A stretch of 64,000 nt of DNA from Polaromonas sp. (GCF_029945895.1 NZ_JAQSDL010000013.1:19650-83649), one strand, 5' to 3'. Numbered from the stretch's first letter, positions 7,441 through 16,703 are shown. Numbers and translations: made by a program. Notes: generated from the sequence alone by a model not told the origin.

Positions 7441-8313
7441 TTATTTGAAGATGACTGTCTTGTGGCCGTTCAGCAGCACCCGGTGTTCGCTGTGCCAGAG
7501 CACGGCACGCGCCAGCACCTGGCTTTCTGTGTCCCGGCCCATGGCGGTCAGGGCTTCGACGGTTTTGCTGTGGTCGGCGCGTGCCACGTCCTGCTCGATG
7601 ATGGGGCCTTCGTCGAGGTCGGCCGTCACGTAGTGCGCCGTGGCGCCTATCAGCTTCACGCCGCGGGCATGGGCCTGGTAGTAGGGTTTGGCGCCCTTGA
7701 AGCTGGGCAGAAAGGAGTGGTGGATGTTGATCGCACGGCCGGCGAGTTTTTTGCACAGGTCGTTGCTCAGGATCTGCATGTAACGCGCCAGCACCACCAG
7801 TTCGGCGCCTTCGGCCTCAATGATGTCGTACTGCTTCTTTTCGGCCTTTTCCTTGGTCGCAGCCGTGACCGGAATGTGGTGAAAGGGGACGTTGTAGCTG
7901 GCCGCCAGCTGGTAGAAATCGCGGTGGTTGGAGACGATGGCGCGGATGTCCAGCGGCAACAGCCCGGACTTCCAGCGAAACAGCAGGTCATTCAGGCAAT
8001 GCCCTTCCTTGCTGACCATGAGCACCGTGCGCATGGGCTCGGTGGTCTGGTGCAGGCCCCAGCGCATGTCGAACAGCACGCCCAGCACGCCGACCTGTTC
8101 CTTGAGCTCTTCAAAGGAGAGCTGGTCACAGGTGAAACTGACGCGCATGAAAAACAGGCCCGTGGCGTCGGCCGCCGGGTCGTCGCGCTTGTCGTCGCTG
8201 AACTGCGCCGCTTCCAGGATGTTGCCGCCGCGCTCGAAGAGAAAGCCGGAAACCGCATGAACAATGCCCGGGCGGTCGGGGCAGGACAGGGTGAGGATAT
8301 AAGTAGGGCTCAT
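7441..8313 (-). CDS. purU: Formyltetrahydrofolate deformylase
   Basis: The 290-residue protein from MSPTYILTLSCPDRPGIV has an N-terminal ACT domain (about residues 5-85) and a C-terminal formyltransferase-fold domain with the catalytic motifs AINIHHSFLPSFKGA and ATAHYVTADLDEGPIIEQD (the Asn-His-Asp triad). It hydrolyses 10-formyl-tetrahydrofolate to formate and tetrahydrofolate, supplying formate to PurT and balancing one-carbon pools. An upstream in-frame start would add 18 unconserved residues, so the ATG at 8313 was chosen. It is divergent from the aminotransferase gene across about 130 nt. Its 3' end is followed at once by a dispersed repeat. Confidence 0.93.
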   Translation of the reverse strand: MSPTYILTLSCPDRPGIVHAVSGFLFERGGNILEAAQFSDDKRDDPAADATGLFFMRVSFTCDQLSFEELKEQVGVLGVLFDMRWGLHQTTEPMRTVLMVSKEGHCLNDLLFRWKSGLLPLDIRAIVSNHRDFYQLAASYNVPFHHIPVTAATKEKAEKKQYDIIEAEGAELVVLARYMQILSNDLCKKLAGRAINIHHSFLPSFKGAKPYYQAHARGVKLIGATAHYVTADLDEGPIIEQDVARADHSKTVEALTAMGRDTESQVLARAVLWHSEHRVLLNGHKTVIFK

Positions 8314-8442
8314 GGGGGATGAATTGTCGCAGGTGGCGGAACGGGGGCGCCGTGCCGGAAAGCACATTGTCGCCGGGAGTGCCAGAATGCATCACATCCC
8401 GCCAAAACCCGGCTGCCTCATTTTCTAGCAGGAGATTTCTTC

Positions 8443-9783
8443 ATGGCCTATCAAGACTTCAACATGGACCACCAGTGGTTGCCCTTCACGCCCAACCGCA
8501 GCTTCAAGAAGGATCCGCGGGTTTTTGTGAAAGCCGACGGCATGTTTTTCACGACGCACGACGGCAAGCAGGTGCTCGACGGCATCTCCAGCCTGTGGTG
8601 CGTGGGCGCCGGCCATAACCGCAAGCCGATCAACGAGGCCATCAAGAAGCAGCTCGACACGCTGGACTACGCGACCGCCTTCCAGGCCAGCAACGACCAG
8701 GCCTTCAAGGCCGCCGACCTGATTGCCGGCATGGCCCCCGGCGACCTGAACCAGGTGCTGTTCTGCAATTCCGGCTCGGAAGCGGCCGACACCTCGCTCA
8801 AGGTGGCGCTGGCTTACCACCGCGCACGCGGCGAGGGCCACCGCAACGTTTTCATCGGCCGCGAAAAGGGTTACCACGGCGTTGGTTTCGGCGGCATGAG
8901 TGTGGGCGGCATTCCTGCCAACCGCAAGGTGTACGGCTCGGCCTTCCTGCCGCGGGTGGACCACATGCGTTTCATCCACGACCCGGTCAAACATGCCTAC
9001 ATCCACGGCGCCGAACCGGTCTGGGAAGAAGACATCCTGCTGGAGCTGGAGCAGCGCATTTTGCCGCTGCACGACGCCAGCAACATTGCCGCGGTCATCG
9101 TCGAGCCGGTGGCCGGCAGCGCCGGCTGGTACCTGCCGCCCAAGGGTTACCTCAAGCGCCTGCGCGAGATCTGCGACAAACACGGCATCCTGCTTATTTT
9201 TGACGAGGTCATCACCGGCTTCGGCCGCATGGGCACCAATTTCGCCGCCGACTACTACGGCGTGGTGCCCGACATGCTGAACTTTGCCAAGTGCGTGACC
9301 AACGGCGTGATCCCGCTGGGCGGCGTGATCTGCACCGACCGCATCTACAACACCATGATGGAAGCCAATGCCGACAGCCCGGCCCATGCGGTCGAGTTTT
9401 TCCATGGCTACACCTATTCCGGGCATCCGGTGGCCTGCGCTGCGGCCATTGCCACGCTGGGGCTGTTCAAGGAAGAAAAACTGTTTGAACGCGCCGGCCA
9501 GATGGGCACCGTGCTCGGTGATGCCATGCACAGCGGCTTCAAGGGTTTGCCCAATGTGGTCGGCATCCGCAGCCTGGGCCTGGCTGGTGCGGTGGAACTC
9601 GCTTCCATCGCCGGTGCGCCTGGAAAACGCGCTTATGACATCTTCATGGACTGCTTCAAACACGGCGTGCTGGTGCGCCCGGCGGCCGACAACATCGTGA
9701 TCTGCCCGCCCTACATCGTGGAAAAGGAGCAGATCGAACGCATCGTCAGCGTGGTGGCGGATTCCATCAGGAAGAACGCCTGA
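8443..9783 (+). CDS. Class III aminotransferase, omega-amino acid:pyruvate type
   Basis: The 446-residue protein is a PLP-dependent fold-type I class III aminotransferase. The signature LLIFDEVITGFGRMG contains Asp254, which binds the PLP ring nitrogen, and Lys283 in MLNFAKCVTNG is the Schiff-base lysine. CNSGSEAADTSLKVA is the phosphate-cup region. The N-terminus (MDHQWLPFTPNRSFKKDPR) and the dimer-interface GYTYSGHPVACAAA match the beta-alanine:pyruvate transaminase group. It should move an omega-amino group, such as that of beta-alanine, to pyruvate. It stands alone; a malonate-semialdehyde dehydrogenase is not adjacent. The exact amine donor is uncertain. A Shine-Dalgarno AGGAGA precedes the ATG. 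Confidence 0.88.
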   Translation: MAYQDFNMDHQWLPFTPNRSFKKDPRVFVKADGMFFTTHDGKQVLDGISSLWCVGAGHNRKPINEAIKKQLDTLDYATAFQASNDQAFKAADLIAGMAPGDLNQVLFCNSGSEAADTSLKVALAYHRARGEGHRNVFIGREKGYHGVGFGGMSVGGIPANRKVYGSAFLPRVDHMRFIHDPVKHAYIHGAEPVWEEDILLELEQRILPLHDASNIAAVIVEPVAGSAGWYLPPKGYLKRLREICDKHGILLIFDEVITGFGRMGTNFAADYYGVVPDMLNFAKCVTNGVIPLGGVICTDRIYNTMMEANADSPAHAVEFFHGYTYSGHPVACAAAIATLGLFKEEKLFERAGQMGTVLGDAMHSGFKGLPNVVGIRSLGLAGAVELASIAGAPGKRAYDIFMDCFKHGVLVRPAADNIVICPPYIVEKEQIERIVSVVADSIRKNA

Positions 9784-9802
9784 GGCCGCGCCGGGGACGG
9801 GG

Positions 9803-10693
9803 CTACTTTGCCCCGGGCGGTTCTCTCAAACTCGCGCAGTAGTCCTGCTCCGGCACGGCCGGGGTCGGCCAGACAGCATCAAACGCCGCCCTGCTTTCGG
9901 CCTCCTGGCGCGCATCCGGCGCGGCCGGTGCCGGACCGGCGCGCAACTGCACGGCCTTGACGGCAAGGCCTGGCGGCAGGTGCTGGGGCACGCCCAGCGT
10001 GCGGTTGACATGGCCGCTGCCGGCCAGCAACACCACTGTTTTTCCGGGCAGGGCCGCCTGCTGCAGCGTACGCGCCATGCGGATGTCGCGTGCGATCTGG
10101 ACGCGTGTCATCGGGGAGATCCGGTCCTCCGGCAACAAGCCGCAGTGGCCGATGCGTATCAGCTGCTGCTGGGCCTTGAGCGCGGGGCCGGGCAGGTTTT
10201 GGTCCAGCTGGCCGTCGGCCGAGGCGCCCCGCATCTGCGCCGCCGGCAGGTTGGCGCCCAGCACCGGCACGCCGGCCTTGACGGCAGCCATCACCGCCGG
10301 GCCATAGGCGGCCCAGGGCCAGCTCTTGTTGTTCCAGCCCAGGGCGGCCTGCACCTGCAGCTGGGTGCTGTTTGATTTCAGGGCCGCGGTGCTGGTACCG
10401 GCCTCGGCCATTTCCAGCGCCACGGCCGCCAGCCGGCCGCGCACCGCCAGGTACTCGATGACCTGTCGGTGAATGTCCTGGTGCTCGGCCGCATCGTGTT
10501 GCTCGCCGAGCAGGATCACGTCAGCAGGCAGCAGGGCCTCGGTGCGTACGGTGATGTCATTGGGCGCATGCGGAAACAGCCGGGGCTCGGGCACCCTGGC
10601 GCAGGCGGCCAGCAGCACAAGCAGCAACGGGGCCAGGACGGCCGTGCGCCGGCAGGTGTTCGCAGGGGAAGGGGGTGGGGTGTTCGTGGCCAT
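9803..10693 (-). CDS. ChaN-family (DUF399) lipoprotein
   Basis: The 296-residue protein starts with a lipoprotein signal ending in the lipobox LLAAC, so it should be attached to a membrane facing the periplasm. The domain that follows has the ChaN signatures VILLGEQHDAAEHQDIHRQV and ALEMAE, and near the end VVLLAGSGHVNRTLGVPQHL. ChaN-like lipoproteins of Campylobacter bind heme between two subunits; a role in heme or iron handling is inferred only from that. It converges with the aminotransferase gene and is divergent from the AbrB-type gene. The long open frame upstream of its ATG is a shadow of the divergent gene. Confidence 0.82.
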   Translation of the reverse strand: MATNTPPPSPANTCRRTAVLAPLLLVLLAACARVPEPRLFPHAPNDITVRTEALLPADVILLGEQHDAAEHQDIHRQVIEYLAVRGRLAAVALEMAEAGTSTAALKSNSTQLQVQAALGWNNKSWPWAAYGPAVMAAVKAGVPVLGANLPAAQMRGASADGQLDQNLPGPALKAQQQLIRIGHCGLLPEDRISPMTRVQIARDIRMARTLQQAALPGKTVVLLAGSGHVNRTLGVPQHLPPGLAVKAVQLRAGPAPAAPDARQEAESRAAFDAVWPTPAVPEQDYCASLREPPGAK

Positions 10694-10795
10694 GCTCAGG
10701 GCGATACTAGACCTATCTGTAAACCGGCGGAGGCCGGTCAGCCAAAACCCTGCATCTATCCCTTTCCTGTTCCTGTTCCTGTCTTTCTGCCCCGG

Positions 10796-11854
10796 ATGCG
10801 CCTCAAGCCTGTTCATGTTGTTTTCACCCTGCTGCTGGCGCTGGCCGGCGCTTGGCTCTGCGTCCGGATCGGCACGCCCCTGCCGTGGATGATCGGTCCG
10901 TTGCTGGCCGCGGCCTGCGCCTCGATCGCTGGCGTGCCGACTGCCAGCTGGCGGCCGCTTAACAACAGCGGCCAGTGGGTGATCGGCACCGTGCTGGGGC
11001 TTTACTTCACGCCGCAGGTGACCGCGCTGGTGGGCAGCCTGTGGTGGGCCATTGTCCTGGCGATTGTCTGGGCGCTGGGACTGGGCCTGGCCTTTGGCGG
11101 CTGGCTGCACCGTGTCAATGCACCGCACATGCCCGGCGTGCCGGCGCCGGCGATGCGCGCCACCAGTTATTTCGCGGGGGCCATTGGCGGCGCTTCCGAG
11201 ATGACCCTGCTGGCCGAACGTGCCCATGCGCGCACCGACCTGGTGGCGGCTTCGCACAGCCTGCGGCTGCTGCTGGTCACGGTGACCATTCCTTTTGCGA
11301 TGCAGTTCAGCGGGCTGCATGGGCTGGACCTGAACCCGCCGGTGCTGCGCGCTGTGAACGGGCCGGGCCTGGCCGCGCTGGCCGGGGCCACAGCCACGGG
11401 CGCCTGGCTGATGCTGCGGCTGGGCCGGGCCAACCCGTGGTTCATGGGGCCGCTGCTGGCAACCATGGGCCTGACCATGGCCAGCCTGCACCTGTCGGGC
11501 ATTCCGCCCTGGCTGACCAACGGCGCGCAACTGCTGATTGCCGTGGGACTGGGCGTGCGGTTTTCCCCGGCTTTTCTGCACGCCGCGCCGCGCTGGATGG
11601 CCTCGGTGGTGCTGGGCACCCTGGCCATGCTGGTGCTGTGCAGCGGCTTTGCCGCGCTGCTGGCGTGGACCACCGGCCTGCCGCTGGCCACGCTGATTCT
11701 GGGGACGTCCCCGGGCGGCATCGCCGAGATGGCGATTACCGCCAAGGTGCTGCAACTCGGTGTGCCGGTCGTCACGGCGTTTCAGGTGTGCCGGCTCGTG
11801 GCTGTGCTGATTCTGGTGGCGCCGCTCCACCGCTGGCTCTACCCGGCGGACTGA
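10796..11854 (+). CDS. AbrB-family inner-membrane protein
   Basis: From the ATG giving MRLKPVHVVFTLLL the protein has 352 residues and about 10 hydrophobic helices. It shows the internal duplication typical of the family: IGTPLPWMIGPLLAAA near the N-terminus and LGRANPWFMGPLLATMGL in the second half, each followed by similar glycine-rich segments (GAIGGASEMTLLAE and LGTSPGGIAEMAITA). Such proteins are often mis-named ammonia monooxygenase; their function is unknown and a transport role is assumed. The longer open frame from 10469 overlaps the ChaN gene on the other strand and lacks coding character there. Confidence 0.85.
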   Translation: MRLKPVHVVFTLLLALAGAWLCVRIGTPLPWMIGPLLAAACASIAGVPTASWRPLNNSGQWVIGTVLGLYFTPQVTALVGSLWWAIVLAIVWALGLGLAFGGWLHRVNAPHMPGVPAPAMRATSYFAGAIGGASEMTLLAERAHARTDLVAASHSLRLLLVTVTIPFAMQFSGLHGLDLNPPVLRAVNGPGLAALAGATATGAWLMLRLGRANPWFMGPLLATMGLTMASLHLSGIPPWLTNGAQLLIAVGLGVRFSPAFLHAAPRWMASVVLGTLAMLVLCSGFAALLAWTTGLPLATLILGTSPGGIAEMAITAKVLQLGVPVVTAFQVCRLVAVLILVAPLHRWLYPAD

Positions 11855-11864
11855 GTCCGCGCCT

Positions 11865-13004
11865 TCAATGCCGGAACTTGCCTTCGCGGGTGACGATGGC
11901 CAGGTCCACCAGCGTCAGGCCGGTATGCGAGCCGGGCAGGTAGCTGGCCCGCAGGCCGTTCAGGTCGATGCTGCCGGCGTTGTGCAGGCCGCGCACAAAG
12001 CTGTCGCGGGTCGGATCGTTGCCGGCCAGTGCCAGGGCCGCGACCAGGGCCTTGGCCGTCAGATAGCCTTCCAGGCTGCCGTAGGAGAACTCCTGCCCGG
12101 GTTTGAGGCGCGCGAATTCTTCCTGGTACTCGCGCGTGATGGCTGTCTTGCGCTCCCAGGGGCTGGGCACCACCTGGGAAAAAACCATGCCGTGCGCCAG
12201 TTCACCCAGATGTTTGGCGAGCTGCGTCGAGCCCGAATTCACGCCGCTGAAGGTGGCGCGTACGCCTTGCTTGCGGGCCTGGCGAATCAGCCGTTCATAC
12301 ATGGCGGCGCCGCCGTGGTTGATCACCACCTGGGCGTTGGTCGCGGCGATGCGCTGGGCCATCTGGCCGATCTGCACGTCGCTCACATCGGATTTGAAGG
12401 GCAGATCTGCCACCAGTTCCATGCCCAGGTCCCGGCATGCCAGCTTGACGTTCTCCAGGTGTTGCTGGCCGGTCTCGGAGTCGGACCGGACAAAAGCCAC
12501 ACGGGTGGTCCCGGTCTTCTTCGCGTAGTCGAGCAGGGCGCGGAACTCGTCGCGGTGCTCGGCACGCACCGGAAAAACCAGCGGCTGATGCGGGCGCCGC
12601 AGTGTGGGTGAGCCCGCCATGGGCCCGAAAAACGGCACGTTCAGGTCCACTGCGGCTTTCATCACGGCGGTGGACGGGCCGCCTTCGATCGAGCCGAACA
12701 GGATGTACACCTTGTCCTGCGTTACGAGCTGGCGGGCATTGGCCTCGGCCCTGGCCGGCTGGTTGTCATCGTCCAGTGTCCTGAGCACGACCTGCCGTCC
12801 GTTGACGCCGCCACGGGCGTTGACGGCCTGCAGGTAGGTCTGGATGCCGTCCTGCACGGCCATGCCGTAGTCGTTTTTGCCGCCCTGCAGCGTGATGTTC
12901 TGGCCGATGAGGATCTGGCGCGGTGCCACGCCATCGGCGGCCAGCGCCCATTGCGTGCACAGCACGAGGCAGGCGGCGAGGAGTCGGGGAAGAGAAAGCG
13001 TCAT
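11865..13004 (-). CDS. Branched-chain amino acid-type ABC substrate-binding protein
   Basis: The 379-residue product begins with a signal peptide (MTLSLPRLLAACLVLCTQWALA) and continues as a LivK-like type I periplasmic binding protein: APRQILIGQNITLQGG at the start, DDDNQPARAEANARQL, and VAFVRSDSETGQQHLENVK in the first lobe. It should be a soluble periplasmic receptor for an amino acid or aromatic acid, but no permease or ATPase gene is next to it, so it is an orphan here. It converges with the AbrB-type gene, only 10 nt from its stop. A longer frame to 13046 adds residues before the signal peptide and is unlikely. Confidence 0.87.
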   Translation of the reverse strand: MTLSLPRLLAACLVLCTQWALAADGVAPRQILIGQNITLQGGKNDYGMAVQDGIQTYLQAVNARGGVNGRQVVLRTLDDDNQPARAEANARQLVTQDKVYILFGSIEGGPSTAVMKAAVDLNVPFFGPMAGSPTLRRPHQPLVFPVRAEHRDEFRALLDYAKKTGTTRVAFVRSDSETGQQHLENVKLACRDLGMELVADLPFKSDVSDVQIGQMAQRIAATNAQVVINHGGAAMYERLIRQARKQGVRATFSGVNSGSTQLAKHLGELAHGMVFSQVVPSPWERKTAITREYQEEFARLKPGQEFSYGSLEGYLTAKALVAALALAGNDPTRDSFVRGLHNAGSIDLNGLRASYLPGSHTGLTLVDLAIVTREGKFRH

Positions 13005-13170
13005 GGTCGGGTCCCGGGGCAAGGTGTCAGAGGCACCGCCGACCATCGCGTGAACGGGCAGCTAATGTAAACAAATGTTACGCGCGCCCGCACCGGTCTG
13101 TTTGATGACCGTCAATGACCTTCCAGAAACATCGTGGACCCGATCCCGAGCGACGCCTGCGCGTGCGCGC

Positions 13171-13452
13171 TCAGTGCAGCCCCACAGGCGTGTGCGCCAG
13201 CTCCGCATAACTTTCGAGCATGTCCTCGAGTTCTTCCTGCGTCGGCGTGTTTTTTTGCCAGACGTTCAGGCGCTGCTGGAAAAGTTCTGCCCAGGAGCCG
13301 TCCAGATAGACCTCCTTGCCGGAGCGTTTGTCGACAATCTCGAAGCCGTTGCGGGCAAGCTGGGGCACGGCCGGGGCGGGCGCAGACTCCTCCGGGGCGT
13401 TGGCATGGATCTGCATCACCGCGAAGGATTCGGAGTCGTAGAGCATGTGCAT
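13171..13452 (-). CDS. DUF3567 family protein
   Basis: A 93-residue protein starting MHMLYDSESFAVMQIHAN with a good Shine-Dalgarno (AAGGAA) upstream. The middle, ARNGFEIVDKRSGKEVYLDGSWAELF, and the acidic helical end (TQEELEDMLESYAELAHTPV) match the short DUF3567 proteins found in Burkholderiales. No function is known. The protein is soluble, without signal peptide or metal motif. The upstream region to 13609 is about 150 nt and contains no other gene. Confidence 0.82.
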   Translation of the reverse strand: MHMLYDSESFAVMQIHANAPEESAPAPAVPQLARNGFEIVDKRSGKEVYLDGSWAELFQQRLNVWQKNTPTQEELEDMLESYAELAHTPVGLH

Positions 13453-13609
13453 GGTGTGGTTTCCTTCTTGTACCCATATATCAACGGCCGGGCGGAGTTC
13501 AAGACACACAGGGTAAATCCCCGAAACACGCCGAAATGTGCTGAATTGCCCCGAAATGCCAAAAAAATCACAGCGTGACGAAAAGGGGCGCGGTGGCGCC
13601 TGCGTGGTG

Positions 13610-14701
13610 TCAGGGTTTTTCGACTGCGCGCAGTTGCTGGTCGATGAAGTCACCGTTTTGCTGGGTGATGCGGCTGCGCACCGGCAGGTAGTCCATGGAC
13701 GGCGCGAACCAGATTTCGACGGTCTGGTCATAGTCGCGCTGCGGCTTGCGCGTGAGTTTGAGCGTGGCCGCTTCGCCGGCGGGCAGCTTGAGGGTTTCCT
13801 CGGATTCGACGGTGAAGGTCCAGGTGTCGGCCTCGCGCGGGCCAGCGGTGTAGAGCGACACGCTGGCGCCGACCGGGTAGCTGGCCGGGGCGCCGGCCAG
13901 CAGGCTGCCCAGTTGCAGGAAAACACTCAGACGATCCTGCGCGCCGCGCAGCCAGGGCGCGTCTGGCGTGTTGGCGCTGAAGCTGATCGTGCCCTTGTCG
14001 GCCTGAAAATGGGCCGCGCGTTCGCTGCGGGACTTGTCCAGAAAACGCGTAGGCGCCAGGCCGTCGGCGGTGATGCGCCCGCTGCTGGTCATGCTGCGTG
14101 ATCCCAGGAACAGGGCGCTGACCACCATTTTGGCGTCATAGGTCTGGCCGTCCTGCAACCAGTCGAGCTGGGCAAAGGCGCTGTAGTCCAGGTTTTTGGC
14201 TCGACCCGTCATCGCGTATTTGAGGCGCACCGAGCCGGGGATGGTCAGGGCCGTGCTGGCGCCGGGCAGGGGCGGTGGTGTTGGGGGGGAGGTGGGCGCG
14301 ACCGATTCTGTCGTCGCTGCGGCGGTCTCGGCCGGCGGGCCCGGCAGGTCAACCGGGGCGGTGCTGTCAGCGGCTGCAGGTGCTATTGATTCGATAGCTG
14401 GTGGCGCTTTTGGTTCGGGGGCTGGGGCCCGATTTGATGGTGAAACAGGGGCGCGACGCCGGACCGGCTGTGGGCGCACCGGCGGAGCAGCGGGGGCACT
14501 GGCCACCGCCGGTTCGGGTTTGATCTCCAGCGTTCGCGTGATGAAGGGGCGTGGCGCCTTCGCTTGCGGGTCGGGCACCGGCCCCCAGGCTAGCGGCGCC
14601 GCCTGCAGCAGCAGGACATGGGCCAGTGCCACGAGCGAGGTCAGGGTGATCAGGGGTCGCGCCGGCAGCGCGGGTGCCTGCCGGGCGGGCGGGGTGTTCA
14701 T
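13610..14701 (-). CDS. DUF3108 domain protein with TonB-like proline-rich N-terminus
   Basis: The 363-residue protein has an N-terminal hydrophobic helix (ITLTSLVALAHVLLLQAAPL), then a long Pro/Ala-rich linker (about residues 50-150), then a C-terminal DUF3108 domain (from SVRLKYAMTGRAKNLDYSAF to RSRITQQNGDFIDQQLRAVE). The layout suggests an inner-membrane anchor with a periplasmic beta-rich domain; function is unknown. Its ATG overlaps the stop of the upstream IclR gene (ATGA), so translation is coupled. A copy of the dispersed palindromic repeat (14382-14430) lies in frame inside the linker and encodes PPAIESIAP, so part of this linker was likely built by repeat insertion. Confidence 0.8.
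   Translation of the reverse strand: MNTPPARQAPALPARPLITLTSLVALAHVLLLQAAPLAWGPVPDPQAKAPRPFITRTLEIKPEPAVASAPAAPPVRPQPVRRRAPVSPSNRAPAPEPKAPPAIESIAPAAADSTAPVDLPGPPAETAAATTESVAPTSPPTPPPLPGASTALTIPGSVRLKYAMTGRAKNLDYSAFAQLDWLQDGQTYDAKMVVSALFLGSRSMTSSGRITADGLAPTRFLDKSRSERAAHFQADKGTISFSANTPDAPWLRGAQDRLSVFLQLGSLLAGAPASYPVGASVSLYTAGPREADTWTFTVESEETLKLPAGEAATLKLTRKPQRDYDQTVEIWFAPSMDYLPVRSRITQQNGDFIDQQLRAVEKP
14382..14430 (+). repeat. Palindromic dispersed repeat, copy 2, inside the DUF3108 gene
   Basis: The core GCTATTGATTCGATAGC is at 14382-14398, followed by TGGTGGCGCTTTTGGTTCGG, matching the core and tail of the other copies. It is fully inside a coding sequence on the minus strand and keeps the frame open, adding Pro/Ala-rich residues to a linker. 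Confidence 0.75.
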
Positions 14702-15573
14702 GCCCCTGTGAATCCCAGATCGGCGGAAAGTTGCCGCGCCGCTGCCGCCAGGGGCCTGGCCACCGCGCCGTCCCAGGCGGGGTCGAAATTGGCCAGCGAG
14801 CCCATCGCCACCATGCCCAGCACCAGGTGGCCGTCGGCGTCGAACACCGGCGCACAGAATCCGGCCACGCCGGGCAGCAGGGTGTCCACCACGCGTGACA
14901 GGCCGCGCCGGCGCACCTCGTCCAGTAACGCCGTGACCTCGGCCATGGTCTTGGGCACGTCCTTGCGGGCGAGCTTGTGCATGCGTGCCAGTTCGTCCCT
15001 GAGCAGCGGCGTCAGGCTGTCCTGGGCGGGCGGCCTGGTCGCCGGGCCTTTTTTGCTGCGGCTGCCGGCGGGCTGCGCCATGAAGGCGGAGAAACACAGG
15101 CCGGTCGCCGAGGACAGCAGGGGCATCACGTCGCCCAGTCGCAAATTGACGGTCACGGCCTGCGGCGACTCCTCCCAGTGCACGATGGTCGGCCCCTGGT
15201 TACCCCACACCGCCAGGGCCAGGGTCTGGCCGATCTGCTCCATCAGCGGCCCCAGGCGCTGGCGTGCGAGCTTGACGCTGTCCAGGCGCGACAGGGAGGC
15301 CAGGCCCAGCTTGAGCGCCGCCGGGCCGAGGTCGTAACGTGTGGTGCCCGGGTCTTGCGTCACCAGCTGAAGCCGCTGGAAACTCACCAGGTAGCGGTGC
15401 GCCTTGGCGGCGCTCATGCCGGCAGCAAAGGCGAGGTCGCGCAGCATCAGCGCGCCCGGCGAGGCGCTGAGCACCTGCAGCAGACTGAAACCAACCTCCA
15501 CCGACTGGATGCCGGCGCGCTGGGCGGGCAGGCTGGAAGGCGATGCGGCGGGGGCGGTTTTGCGCTCTTTCAT
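14698..15573 (-). CDS. IclR-family transcriptional regulator
   Basis: The 291-residue protein has an N-terminal winged helix (about residues 20-80, with SVEVGFSLLQVLSASPGALMLRDLAFAAG over it and MSAAKAHRYLVSFQRL as recognition helix) and a C-terminal GAF-like IclR effector domain (VWGNQGPTIVHWEES, GDVMPLLSSATGLCFSAFM). It is divergent from the FAH-family hydrolase gene across 113 AT-rich nt and may control it in response to an aromatic acid or related ligand; that is inference. The DUF3108 gene follows with an ATGA overlap. Confidence 0.88.
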   Translation of the reverse strand: MKERKTAPAASPSSLPAQRAGIQSVEVGFSLLQVLSASPGALMLRDLAFAAGMSAAKAHRYLVSFQRLQLVTQDPGTTRYDLGPAALKLGLASLSRLDSVKLARQRLGPLMEQIGQTLALAVWGNQGPTIVHWEESPQAVTVNLRLGDVMPLLSSATGLCFSAFMAQPAGSRSKKGPATRPPAQDSLTPLLRDELARMHKLARKDVPKTMAEVTALLDEVRRRGLSRVVDTLLPGVAGFCAPVFDADGHLVLGMVAMGSLANFDPAWDGAVARPLAAAARQLSADLGFTGA

Positions 15574-15595
15574 GGAATTCGACTAAAATTGAAAA

Positions 15596-15609
15596 TTACA
15601 TTTAGGTAA
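15596..15609. promoter_or_regulatory. Candidate IclR-type operator in divergent intergenic region
   Basis: TTAC, six bases, then GTAA form a 14-bp inverted repeat between the divergent IclR gene and FAH-family gene. The length and position fit an autoregulatory IclR-family site. The whole 113-nt gap is clearly more AT-rich than its surroundings. Support is only pattern and position. Confidence 0.35.
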
Positions 15610-15686
15610 ACTGATTTCACTTATCGTAACTCCAATTTCCTGCCGCGATCCGTCGCCGTGCTTCCCATCATCCCCGAAGGAACCCC

Positions 15687-16703
15687 ATGAAACTCGCAAC
15701 CTATAAAGATGGCTCACGTGACGGCCAGCTGGTGGTCGTCTCACGCGACCTGTCGACGGCCCATTATGCGACGGGCATCGCCACCAAATTGCAGCAGGTG
15801 CTCGACGACTGGAACTTCCTCGCCCCGCAATTGCAGGACCTGTACGAGACGCTGAACAACGGCAAGGCACGCCACGCGTTTCCGTTTGAGCCGGTGCGCT
15901 GCATGGCGCCGCTGCCGCGCGCTTACCAGTGGGCTGATGGTTCGGCCTACATCAACCATGTGGAGCTGGTGCGCAAGGCGCGCGACTCCGAGGTGCCCGA
16001 CAGTTTTTACAAGGACCCGCTGATGTACCAGGGCGGCAGCGACGACTTCATCGGCCCCTGCGACGATGTGGTCTGCCCCAGCGAGGACTACGGCATCGAC
16101 TTTGAGGCCGAAGTGGCGGTCATCACCGGCGACGTGCCCATGACCAGCACGCCCGAGCAGGCGCTCGAAGGCATACGCCTGGTGATGCTGGCCAACGACG
16201 TGAGCCTGCGCAACCTGATCCCCAACGAGCTGGCCAAGGGTTTCGGTTTTTTCCAGAGCAAGCCGGCCACGGCCTTCAGCCCGGTGGCGGTCACCCTGGA
16301 CGAACTCGGCGACGCCTGGGACCACGGCCGCCTGAACCTGACCGTGCAAAGCACCTGGAACGGCCGCAAGGTCGGCATGTGCGACGCTGGTCCGGAGATG
16401 ACCTTCCACTTCGGCCAGTTGATCGCCCACATCTGCAAGACCCGCAACGTGCGCGCCGGCTCCATCATCGGCTCCGGCACCGTCAGCAACAAGGGTGTCG
16501 AGGTCAAGGGCAAGACCGACTGGCCCAAGGGCTACAGCTGCATCGCCGAGAAGCGCGCGATCGAGACCATCCAGGACGGCAAGCCCTCAACGGCTTTCAT
16601 GAAATACGGCGACACCATCCGTATTGAAATGAAGGGCAAGGACGGCGAGCTGATTTTCGGCGCGATCGAGCAGAAGATCGTTCCGGCCGTACCGGTCAAG
16701 TAA
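15687..16703 (+). CDS. Fumarylacetoacetate hydrolase-family protein
   Basis: The 338-residue protein starts MKLATYKDGSRDGQLVVVSR behind a GAAGGAA Shine-Dalgarno. It carries the FAH fold metal ligands in YGIDFEAEVAVITGDV (Glu-x-Glu) and LANDVSLRNLIP (Asp), plus the late signature GSIIGSGTVSNKG. These enzymes cleave C-C bonds in or hydrate acyl pyruvates during aromatic compound breakdown; a fumarylacetoacetase role in tyrosine or homogentisate breakdown is the most likely because of the 330-340 residue length. Homogentisate dioxygenase is not adjacent. The divergent IclR regulator fits a catabolic gene. Confidence 0.87.
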   Translation: MKLATYKDGSRDGQLVVVSRDLSTAHYATGIATKLQQVLDDWNFLAPQLQDLYETLNNGKARHAFPFEPVRCMAPLPRAYQWADGSAYINHVELVRKARDSEVPDSFYKDPLMYQGGSDDFIGPCDDVVCPSEDYGIDFEAEVAVITGDVPMTSTPEQALEGIRLVMLANDVSLRNLIPNELAKGFGFFQSKPATAFSPVAVTLDELGDAWDHGRLNLTVQSTWNGRKVGMCDAGPEMTFHFGQLIAHICKTRNVRAGSIIGSGTVSNKGVEVKGKTDWPKGYSCIAEKRAIETIQDGKPSTAFMKYGDTIRIEMKGKDGELIFGAIEQKIVPAVPVK

